Below are positions 7,603-14,527 of a stretch of DNA of 64,000 nt, piece after piece (position 1 is the stretch's first letter; every line of letters begins with the position of its first letter). The stretch comes from an archaeon (GTDB lineage: Archaea > Nanobdellota > Nanobdellia > Pacearchaeales > GW2011-AR1), in the NCBI GenBank assembly GCA_018653485.1, contig JABHZE010000001.1, positions 1 to 64,000 on the forward strand, in the 5' to 3' direction. Position numbers and translations under genes: made by a program. Below the pieces are notes generated by a model. The model had not been told where the DNA came from. It ran no database searches and was given only the letters and a program-made list of their open reading frames with translations.

Positions 7603-8442
7603 ATGCAAGAAAAAAACAATAATTTAACACAAGAAATACTAAAAAAAGTAAAACAACATAAGAAATATAAATCAATTGCAGATGAAATCGTCGTCGAGGA
7701 AATCAATAAATACCTTAAATCAAATCCTTCTGAAAAAATAAATAAAGAAATGATAAAATCAATAAGAAAACAATTACATAGATTATATTCAAGTTATCAG
7801 ACAGGAAAAAAAACTAAAAGAGAAAAATATCTTGAAGAATTAAAAACAAACAAAAATAACCAAGAACTTCTAAATAATCTCTTATCAATAACAATTTCAA
7901 CAAAAGAACGATTAAATCAATACCCAGAACTATACAAACAAATTTTTAAAATAACAGGAAAGCCAAAAACAATTGTAGATTTGGGTTCAGGACTTAACCC
8001 ACTTTCATATCCTTTAATGAAAATAAAAACTCTCAATTATTATGCCTATGACATTGACGAAGAAGACATGAAATTTCTTAACAAATATTTTAAAATAATG
8101 AAACAGCAAGGATTAAATGGAAAAGCAGAGATCATTAATCTTCGAAAATTAGAAAATAATTCTAAACTAAAAAACTTACCAGAATCAGACATTATCCTAT
8201 TGCTCAAAGTTATTGATTTAATCGACGAGAAAAAGAAAAATATTTCAGAAGAATTAATCAAACAACTAATCAAGAAAACAAAATACATAGTAGCAAGTTT
8301 TGCAACAAAAACATTAACAAGAAAACCAATGAAGCTTCCACGAAGACAAGGTTTTGAAAAAATGCTAGAAAGAAATAATTTAAAAGCCCAAACAATAAAA
8401 ACAGATAATGAAATATTTTATATGATTTCAGAAAGTTTATAA
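7603..8442 (+). CDS. FmrO/ArmA/Rmt-like SAM-dependent rRNA methyltransferase
   Basis: A 279-residue protein. The N-terminal about 115 residues are a lysine-rich helical extension that ends in the signature STKERLNQYPELYKQIF at about 99-115. The Rossmann methyltransferase domain follows, with the SAM-binding motif VDLGSGLNPL at about 125-134 and the acidic YDID at about 148-151. This arrangement, with the S-T-x-E-R-L motif just before a GSGLNPL motif, is characteristic of the FmrO family of 16S rRNA m7G1405 methyltransferases (ArmA, Rmt, aminoglycoside-resistance enzymes). The family call is from motifs. The rRNA target in an archaeon is inference. It is divergent from EF-1A and just upstream of a small membrane protein. 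Confidence 0.7.
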   Translation: MQEKNNNLTQEILKKVKQHKKYKSIADEIVVEEINKYLKSNPSEKINKEMIKSIRKQLHRLYSSYQTGKKTKREKYLEELKTNKNNQELLNNLLSITISTKERLNQYPELYKQIFKITGKPKTIVDLGSGLNPLSYPLMKIKTLNYYAYDIDEEDMKFLNKYFKIMKQQGLNGKAEIINLRKLENNSKLKNLPESDIILLLKVIDLIDEKKKNISEELIKQLIKKTKYIVASFATKTLTRKPMKLPRRQGFEKMLERNNLKAQTIKTDNEIFYMISESL

Positions 8443-8464
8443 ACTTCTTATGATTAATTATTTT

Positions 8465-8716
8465 ATGGGAAAGAGGATAGGAATAATTGGTTTTATAATT
8501 TCAATAATTAGTTTAATCTCTATTTCTTTTTATCCTATTTTTGGAGTAATTTTAGGAATAATAGGGATGATACTTTGCATTATTCAATTAAAAAAAGAAA
8601 AAACAAAATTAGCAATCGCAGGATTAATTATTAGCATTATAGTAATTATAATTCCCTTAATTAATTTAATTTTTTCACTAATTATGGAAGACTGGTCTAA
8701 GGGATTTTTAGAATAA
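8465..8716 (+). CDS. DUF4190-like small membrane protein
   Basis: An 83-residue protein with two membrane helices, read from MGKRIGIIGF at 8465. A TATA-like GTTTATAAAC lies about 25 nt upstream, which favours this ATG over the one at 8450. The pattern GVILGIIGMILCIIQLKKEKTKLAIAGLI, about residues 25-53, resembles DUF4190-type proteins: a glycine-spaced helix pair with a short basic cytoplasmic loop. Function is unknown. It lies 22 bp after the methyltransferase. Confidence 0.5.
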   Translation: MGKRIGIIGFIISIISLISISFYPIFGVILGIIGMILCIIQLKKEKTKLAIAGLIISIIVIIIPLINLIFSLIMEDWSKGFLE

Positions 8717-8733
8717 AAAATTAATTTAAAAAT

Positions 8734-9483
8734 TCACCATCTCCAATTATAATGCCCTTTTTTGTCACTAAATCTAGCCTTGTAATAATAATTGTCATCA
8801 TCTCCATGTTTGTATCTTTCATTTTCACTCCATGTTTTACTATGCCCTCTATGAAACTTATTATTTTTATCCATCTTTACATCACCTTCCTTAAACCTAG
8901 CATAATCACTTCCCTTACTCTCCCAATAACCATGAACCCCTCCACGAAATTTAACATGACTCAAACCTTTTTTACTCTTCCCAGAATAATAACCATTAGC
9001 TTTCTTCCATGATTCATAATCTTCCTTATATCTCCAATAAGATTTATCAACACTATCTGAATCTTTTTTATCAACTACAACAACCATTCCAGAACCATAA
9101 TATGCTTGAGCCTTATTTTTAACATCTTTATCCTTATTATAACCAGGATAATAATTTAATTTCTTAATCAACTTATAATCATCTTTCTTTTTGTCTTTAT
9201 TATACTTCTTTTTCAACTCTACCTCTTTCTTCACAACCTTTTTATCAGAATATTTTTTATGATAATCCTTTTTATGCCCATCATCTTTATGATAATCACT
9301 ATCTCCATAATTCACATAAGTATAATCCTCACCATCATAATAGGTTTTATGACAATCATGATAATACCCATCATTACCTTTACAAAGAGCAGCACTAACA
9401 AATCCTAAACTTAAAACAATCCCCAACACAAAAAATAATCCTAAAACTAATTTCTTCTTTTGTTTATCAATAATTACATTCAT
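8734..9483 (-). CDS. Secreted Lys/Tyr/Asp-rich protein
   Basis: A 249-residue protein with a clear signal peptide (KQKKKLVLGLFFVLGIVLSLGFVSAALC). The mature part is extraordinarily rich in K, Y, D, H, G and W, as in DYHKDDGHKKDYHKKYSDKK. I chose ATG 9483 rather than the upstream 9504 because a TATA-like CTTATATAAT sits about 25 nt before 9483. The C-terminal half has spaced tryptophans (SYWRYKEDYESWKKANGYY, HGYWESKGSDYARFKEGDV), suggesting a poorly conserved extracellular repeat. The charge and aromatic content suggest interaction with polymers or a surface, but no family is recognised. Confidence 0.55.
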   Translation of the reverse strand: MNVIIDKQKKKLVLGLFFVLGIVLSLGFVSAALCKGNDGYYHDCHKTYYDGEDYTYVNYGDSDYHKDDGHKKDYHKKYSDKKVVKKEVELKKKYNKDKKKDDYKLIKKLNYYPGYNKDKDVKNKAQAYYGSGMVVVVDKKDSDSVDKSYWRYKEDYESWKKANGYYSGKSKKGLSHVKFRGGVHGYWESKGSDYARFKEGDVKMDKNNKFHRGHSKTWSENERYKHGDDDNYYYKARFSDKKGHYNWRW

Positions 9484-9521
9484 AAAAAACCAAGCAAAAT
9501 TCATTATATAAGAATTTAGAT

Positions 9522-9537
9522 AATTGAGTATTTATTA
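9522..9537 (+). repeat. 16-bp direct repeat flanking the RHH/760-residue cassette, left copy
   Basis: AATTGAGTATTTATTA occurs here and, exactly, at 12060-12075. The two copies bracket the two-gene unit at 9551-11976. It could mark the ends of a mobile cassette (attachment sites or target duplication) or be a shared upstream regulatory sequence, since both copies also lie 5' of minus-strand genes. Confidence 0.5.
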
Positions 9538-9550
9538 GATTTTAAAGAAA

Positions 9551-11833
9551 TCAAAGTCTTTTCCAACTAACAGTATTACCTTTACCCTTTTCATTAAGTG
9601 CATCTGAATAAAATTCTTCCCTACTAGAATGTATTTTTTGAACGGAGGTAAAATCAGGAGACCCTCCTGCATGGTCCCGAGCAGGATTATAACTATGATC
9701 ACTCATTAAACAATGTTGGAAATTAGATTGTTCAGCATAATCTCTGATAAATGAAATTGTTTCTAATAACACTTCCCCATAATGAGAATCTCTTTTAAGT
9801 TTATCAGAGGCTTCAATTGAATTAACTAATAAAACAGACTCATCTCTTTCATTTTTCCCAGCAAACATTAAAGCCATACCAATTCTATCATTCCCTCTAT
9901 AAATTTCTGCAAATTGTGTGGCTCTATCTTTTAAATAAAAAGGCATATAAATTCCATTTTCAGTAATTTCTGGAACTTCCCGAACACCTTCTCTTAAAAA
10001 CTTTTCAAACCTATCTACACAACCTTTCTCATATTCAAAAATCTCTGTTTGTTCATCTTCATAAATTCCTATGCAACATCCACCATCATTACCAATATCT
10101 ACATCATCTATAGGATCTTTAGAAGATACTTTAATAGAATATTTATTTGAAGTCTTTTCATCAACTTCTTTGTCCCCTCTTAAAAATCTATTTACACTTC
10201 TAAAGTGATGCACACTAGCATTAGCTCTTTGTGAATCTTTAACATTTTGAGGTTTTGAAGCATATTCAGAACAAACATTACAAACCCTTTTCAATGAATC
10301 TTCATCTTGTAATTCAAATAAATACTTTCTTTGTTCTTTATCAGGAACTTCTATTTCTTTTTTCTTTAATGTATCAATAATTTTCTTTTCTAATCTTTCT
10401 GCTCCATGAACAACTTCACCATCAAATATATGTTCTAAAGAAGACCTATATTCTGCAAGAAATCTTTCTTTAATTTCTGCAGGGCTAACACTTGCTCCAT
10501 CTTCAAAAACAAATTCTCTTACCGGAATTCCATTGTAAAACCTATCACAATCAACACCTAATTCTTCCAACTCCTCAGTTATTTTTTCATTTTCAGGAAG
10601 TCTTGCAACATATTCTCTATCTCTATTAATTTTTGCTTTAAGGTGTTCTTCAAATCCAGAATCAATATCTGCAAGCATTATTAATTTTTTTCTTTTAGAT
10701 TTAGAACCAACTAATTCCTCTAAATATGAATATTTATCAGGAATTTTTCTTTCAAAAATTTCTGGTCTTTCATATCTTTGTATTTTTTCTAATAAATTTC
10801 TTAAATTATTATCATTATATAAACTATAATCATCTGGGAGATAAGCTTCATTAGCAATAAGAGATAATGCAATGCCTTCTCCACTAGCAAGACCTTCTTC
10901 AAATTCTTCAACTGCCTTAGGAACATGATCCTTTAAATCTTCTTTTAAATTATCATTATAGTTTAACACACTCTCTCCCTGACAATGCCCTTCAGAATAA
11001 ATAAAATCAGCCAAATTCTCTAAATCCTCAAATCCATTATATCTTTCTATAAATTTTTCCCTTAAATCAAATAATTCTCTTCCCCAAAATTCAGCAGGAT
11101 CTTTCTCTCCAATTACAATTCTTCTAAATACATAACTCATAAATGGTCCCTGACTAGAAAAACTTCTAGGCCCATATTTTTTTTCAAAATCCCTTGTAAT
11201 ATTTTCTGGGATTTCATTAAAATTAAAATCTTCCCTAGCAGCTTGAAGAAATTGTTCTTCTTGATCTGCAAAATAATCATCAGAAAGGCTTTTATACACC
11301 CCATTTTCATAATACCATCCAGTAAAATAACTCTTAGCAGCCCGATCAATTATTTTAATACCCCATTCTCTTGGAAGTTCAGGCCTACCTTGAGCAAAAT
11401 CATTAACAGAATGCAAAAATCTAATTTGAGGCGCATCAATTACAGCTAAATCATCTAATTTTCCTGGGAAAGTATCTTTAAACCATTTTTTTAATCCTTC
11501 ATTAAGTTCCTTTTTCAAATCATTTGAAACAAATTTTTTAACAGGTTTTAATAATTTTTGATATTCCTCTTTTAATCTATCTTTAGCCTCCTGCTTTAGT
11601 TTTTTCATTTCCCTATCTGCTTCCCTTTCTCTTTCAGCATTTTCAAAATCCCAATTTCCATCTTCATCATATAATTCATGATTTCTCATTTCATCACCAC
11701 TATAATCATCATGAGCTGATTCACCAAGAGGCATAATTACCCCATTAACATTTTCATAACCTGCTCTTTCTAATAAATAGTCTGGAATTTCCTTAGCTTC
11801 CCCATACTCTTCAATTAAATCATTAATATCCAT
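9551..11833 (-). CDS. Large protein with GNAT-like C-terminal region, partner of an RHH protein
   Basis: A 760-residue soluble, highly charged protein with no membrane segments. Residues about 55-130 are a likely coiled coil. The middle is mostly helical, with an isolated CNVCSEYA. The C-terminal about 200 residues read like an acyltransferase (GNAT-like) fold: KVSSKDPIDDVDIGNDGGCC, then FAEIYRGNDRIGMALMFAG (strand and acyl-CoA-type loop), then LLETISFIRDYAEQ. The gene starts 2 bp after a ribbon-helix-helix gene, the arrangement of RHH-GNAT toxin-antitoxin pairs, although those toxins are usually under 200 residues. The unit is bracketed by a 16-bp direct repeat. The GNAT assignment is tentative. 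Confidence 0.5.
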   Translation of the reverse strand: MDINDLIEEYGEAKEIPDYLLERAGYENVNGVIMPLGESAHDDYSGDEMRNHELYDEDGNWDFENAEREREADREMKKLKQEAKDRLKEEYQKLLKPVKKFVSNDLKKELNEGLKKWFKDTFPGKLDDLAVIDAPQIRFLHSVNDFAQGRPELPREWGIKIIDRAAKSYFTGWYYENGVYKSLSDDYFADQEEQFLQAAREDFNFNEIPENITRDFEKKYGPRSFSSQGPFMSYVFRRIVIGEKDPAEFWGRELFDLREKFIERYNGFEDLENLADFIYSEGHCQGESVLNYNDNLKEDLKDHVPKAVEEFEEGLASGEGIALSLIANEAYLPDDYSLYNDNNLRNLLEKIQRYERPEIFERKIPDKYSYLEELVGSKSKRKKLIMLADIDSGFEEHLKAKINRDREYVARLPENEKITEELEELGVDCDRFYNGIPVREFVFEDGASVSPAEIKERFLAEYRSSLEHIFDGEVVHGAERLEKKIIDTLKKKEIEVPDKEQRKYLFELQDEDSLKRVCNVCSEYASKPQNVKDSQRANASVHHFRSVNRFLRGDKEVDEKTSNKYSIKVSSKDPIDDVDIGNDGGCCIGIYEDEQTEIFEYEKGCVDRFEKFLREGVREVPEITENGIYMPFYLKDRATQFAEIYRGNDRIGMALMFAGKNERDESVLLVNSIEASDKLKRDSHYGEVLLETISFIRDYAEQSNFQHCLMSDHSYNPARDHAGGSPDFTSVQKIHSSREEFYSDALNEKGKGNTVSWKRL

Positions 11834-11835
11834 TT

Positions 11836-11976
11836 TTATTCTTCCTCCTCTCTTAAAAATTTATTTATAGCAATTTCAATTATATGACTTTTATTTCTAA
11901 AAATTTCTTTTTTCAGACATTCGTCTAATTTTAAGATAGTCTCTTCTCCAATACTTATACTTATTTTTTGTTTCAT
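11836..11976 (-). CDS. Ribbon-helix-helix (CopG-type) DNA-binding protein
   Basis: A 46-residue protein from ATG 11976. The beta-strand KQKISISIGEE is followed by helix A (TILKLDECLKKE) and helix B (RNKSHIIEIAINKFLREEEE), a canonical MetJ/Arc/CopG ribbon-helix-helix. An in-frame ATG at 12033 would add 19 atypical residues and would place the start upstream of the apparent promoter, so I reject it. It directly precedes the 760-residue gene and probably autoregulates the pair through the tandem 10-bp repeats at 11991-12010. By analogy it may be an antitoxin. Confidence 0.75.
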   Translation of the reverse strand: MKQKISISIGEETILKLDECLKKEIFRNKSHIIEIAINKFLREEEE

Positions 11977-11990
11977 TTTATTTACATTTA

Positions 11991-12010
11991 GTAGTAAAAA
12001 GTAGTAAGAA
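11991..12010 (-). promoter_or_regulatory. Tandem 10-bp repeat, candidate RHH operator
   Basis: GTAGTAAAAA followed immediately by GTAGTAAGAA: two 10-bp direct repeats, one helical turn apart, 15 bp upstream of the RHH start codon and just downstream of a TATA-like element. RHH dimers commonly bind adjacent short repeats, so autorepression is likely. Confidence 0.5.
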
Positions 12011-12059
12011 TTATACCTTTTAAACCTTTGCATCTGTTACCATTTTAAAATAACTACAC

Positions 12060-12075
12060 AATTGAGTATTTATTA
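12060..12075 (+). repeat. 16-bp direct repeat, right copy
   Basis: Exact copy of AATTGAGTATTTATTA found at 9522-9537, on the other side of the RHH/760-residue gene pair. Confidence 0.5.
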
Positions 12076-12179
12076 AAAAACAACCCTCAAACAAAAAAAT
12101 CACACCCCCGACTCAAACAATTCACCTCAAAAACCTTATATATCTCAAACTCCTTTATCAACTATAAAACAAACCCAAA

Positions 12180-12845
12180 ATGCCATCTAAAACAACCATC
12201 ATTATACTCTCACTAATAATCCTCTCATTTATAGCAGGAATTTATTATTATCAAATTCTTCCTGAAGAAATAGCTTCTCATTGGAACTCAAAGGGAGAAG
12301 TAGATGGTTTTATGAATAAAACTTTAGGAATATTCCTTATACCAATTTTAACATTAATCTTTTTTTTAATATTTATTTTAGTCCCACAAATTGACCCATT
12401 AAGAAAAAACATAGCAAAATTCAGAAATCATTATAACACTTTTATTTTAGTATTTATGATTTTCATGTTCTATGTTTATCTATTAACACTTTCCTGGAAT
12501 TTAGGATATAGATTTAATATGTCTTTAATGATTCTTCCAGCATTAACTTTATTTTTTATTTACATTGGATTTTTATTAGAAAAAACAAAAAGAAATTGGT
12601 TTATAGGAATTAGAACTCCTTGGACACTCTCCTCAGATATTGTTTGGGATAAAACTCATAAACTAGGAGGATTATTATTTAAAATTTCAGGAGCAATTAT
12701 TTTATTCGGAGCATTCTTCCAAAAATATCTCACATGGTTTATAGTAATTCCTATTATAATCTCCACAATATTCTTATTAATTTATTCATATGTAATTTAT
12801 GAAAGATTAAAAAAGAATCCAAAAAATAAAAAAAAGAATTTGTAA
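12180..12845 (+). CDS. SdpI/DUF1648-family membrane protein
   Basis: A 221-residue protein with about six membrane helices. The N-terminal DUF1648 motif is present (LPEEIASHWNSKGEVDGFMNK, about residues 28-48). So is the SdpI motif RNWFIGIRTPWTLSSDIVWDKTHKLGG, about residues 138-164. In Bacillus, SdpI gives immunity to the SDP toxin and senses it. In archaea the family is widespread with unknown function. There is no SDP-like toxin gene nearby. It is probably leaderless, with TATA-like CCTTATATATC about 45 nt upstream. Confidence 0.85.
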   Translation: MPSKTTIIILSLIILSFIAGIYYYQILPEEIASHWNSKGEVDGFMNKTLGIFLIPILTLIFFLIFILVPQIDPLRKNIAKFRNHYNTFILVFMIFMFYVYLLTLSWNLGYRFNMSLMILPALTLFFIYIGFLLEKTKRNWFIGIRTPWTLSSDIVWDKTHKLGGLLFKISGAIILFGAFFQKYLTWFIVIPIIISTIFLLIYSYVIYERLKKNPKNKKKNL

Positions 12846-12855
12846 TTTCTAATTT

Positions 12856-13236
12856 CTAAAGTCCTTCAGGCAATAAATTAAGTTCCAATGTATCTGCTAA
12901 CATCTCAAGAGACTCTCTTTCCTCAGATTCAATTACTAACTGATAATTTGGAGCAAGTTTTGAATTTATTTTACTAGCAAGGGCGGTTAATTCATAAAAA
13001 CTAACTAAACATCCAGAATTAAGATAATGATTAGAATCATAATTTCCTTGCAAAGGAGGTCTTCCTTTCATACCCTCAATCTTAAAAAAATCCCATATTT
13101 CAAAACACTTTTCCAACTTCCTTAATTCATCACAACCCACCCTTATCCCCTCATTAAATTCAACCCCTTCATCAGAACAATACCATGATTCAGAATATCC
13201 TACAACTCTTCCTTTATCATTTGTTATTTCTTTCAT
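12856..13236 (-). CDS. Hypothetical protein
   Basis: A 126-residue soluble protein read from ATG 13236 (MKEITNDKGRVVGYSESWYC). An upstream TTG is less likely. It has an ESWYCSDEGVEFNEG segment and a hydrophilic C-terminus rich in leucine and glutamate (ESEERESLEMLADTLELNLL). No family or catalytic motif is recognised. Confidence 0.5.
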   Translation of the reverse strand: MKEITNDKGRVVGYSESWYCSDEGVEFNEGIRVGCDELRKLEKCFEIWDFFKIEGMKGRPPLQGNYDSNHYLNSGCLVSFYELTALASKINSKLAPNYQLVIESEERESLEMLADTLELNLLPEGL

Positions 13237-13324
13237 AATTAAAATCAATTTAGATTCTTTTTAAAATTATATGAACTAAAAAATATAACAACAATTATTT
13301 ATAATCTAATTTCTTAATAATTTT

Positions 13325-13606
13325 ATGAATAAAAGAGGGAAATCAAATATTTGGGATATTTTAGCATGGATAGCCTTAGCAGGAATTATAATTTGGGTTT
13401 TGTTAAAAATGTTTGGGATAATTAATACTCCTCTTTGGATTGAATATGCTCCTGTCTGGCCTGGAATTTATTTAATTGGATGGGCTGTTGAGAGATTAAG
13501 AAAAACAAATGAAGATTTAGTTCAGGTTAAAAAAAGTATGATTCGTATGAGTCAAGATATGAACAAATTAAAATATGGGGAATGCCCTGTATTAAAAGAA
13601 AAATAA
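13325..13606 (+). CDS. Small membrane protein
   Basis: A 93-residue protein with two hydrophobic helices (about residues 9-28 and 38-57) and a hydrophilic C-terminal tail (RKTNEDLVQVKKSMIRMSQDMNKLK) likely to form a coiled coil. The tryptophan-rich N-terminal segment (IWDILAWIALAGIIIWVLLK) is typical of small DPANN membrane proteins. It ends 7 bp before the convergent gene at 13614. Function unknown. Confidence 0.55.
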   Translation: MNKRGKSNIWDILAWIALAGIIIWVLLKMFGIINTPLWIEYAPVWPGIYLIGWAVERLRKTNEDLVQVKKSMIRMSQDMNKLKYGECPVLKEK

Positions 13607-13613
13607 AATCTTT

Positions 13614-14411
13614 TTATTCTATTTTAGGTTTTGATTCAAATTTCTTTTTTATCTTTTCTACATTAGCTAGAGTTTTTTTATTTTTAGAAATATCTTCTTC
13701 TAATTCTGTAACTGCATTAGAAATTGGAGGATCAAAATCATAATCTACTGAATTTAAATCTAATAATCTTGATATGTTTTCAACTTCATCTAGTCCTTCT
13801 TGATGTCTAAATCTCAAAATAACTGTTAGTTGAGGGTCATCCTCTTTAGTTACTCTTGCAACTAATATTCTTGAATTTGTATATACATCAAAAGTTTTAG
13901 GTTTATCTTGGTTTTCTCTTTGAGAAACATCATATCTGCAAGCAGTTAATACATCTAAGGCAGTAGTCTTATCTCTGCTGATTATCCAATAGTCTTGAAA
14001 AGGGGAATCTTCTGCATCTGGTTCTTTAGATTCTAATCTTCTTAGTCTTTTAAGAACTTTTGTTTTTTCAGTGATTTTCCCTTCTAATCCTTCAATTGTT
14101 TCATCAATTGGAGGCTCACAATCATAATCTTCTGAATTTAAATTTAAAAAATCCATAAATTGAGTAGCTTGAGTTATATTTTTGGGATCTGTAGGAGTAT
14201 ATTTAACGGTTATTTTAGGAAATTCTCCTGTTTGCATTTTACCAACTAATCCGTTTATGTGATTTGCCAGTTTATCAAATGAATGTATTAAATATGTTTG
14301 TGGAGGCCCATCTTGATTAACTATATAACCTTGAAGTTTTAAAGCACCACAAATATCATGAGTTTTAGGAATTCTCCAATGTGTTTGTTCTTGAGGAGTT
14401 TCTGGAGTCAT
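13614..14411 (-). CDS. Hypothetical protein with two copies of a lineage-specific domain
   Basis: A 265-residue protein. I start it at ATG 14411 (MTPETPQEQTHWRIPKTHDI) because a TATA-like CTTATAAATT lies about 27 nt upstream; a frame open to 14504 has no such support. It is an internal duplication. Each half has a W-x-I-(P/S) start, a central strand-rich part and the ending F/L-LNLNS-x-DYD-x-(E/D)PPI followed by a leucine-rich helix (NLNSEDYDCEPPI and DLNSVDYDFDPPI). One more copy of this unit makes up the 143-residue protein at 35184-35615. Function unknown. Confidence 0.6.
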   Translation of the reverse strand: MTPETPQEQTHWRIPKTHDICGALKLQGYIVNQDGPPQTYLIHSFDKLANHINGLVGKMQTGEFPKITVKYTPTDPKNITQATQFMDFLNLNSEDYDCEPPIDETIEGLEGKITEKTKVLKRLRRLESKEPDAEDSPFQDYWIISRDKTTALDVLTACRYDVSQRENQDKPKTFDVYTNSRILVARVTKEDDPQLTVILRFRHQEGLDEVENISRLLDLNSVDYDFDPPISNAVTELEEDISKNKKTLANVEKIKKKFESKPKIE

Positions 14412-14527
14412 AAAAATGAGGTGTAAGTGTAATTTATAAGAATTATTGTAATAGAATGCAAGTCTTAAATAATGGTTTGAGTCATTTTCAAAAGGAGGAT
14501 ACATCTAAGGAACCTTGGTTCCTTGGA

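Noticed and set aside
12180-12845. Bacteriocin immunity system
   Set aside because: The protein is SdpI-like, but no SdpC-like toxin or SdpR-like regulator is adjacent, so an immunity role is not supported.
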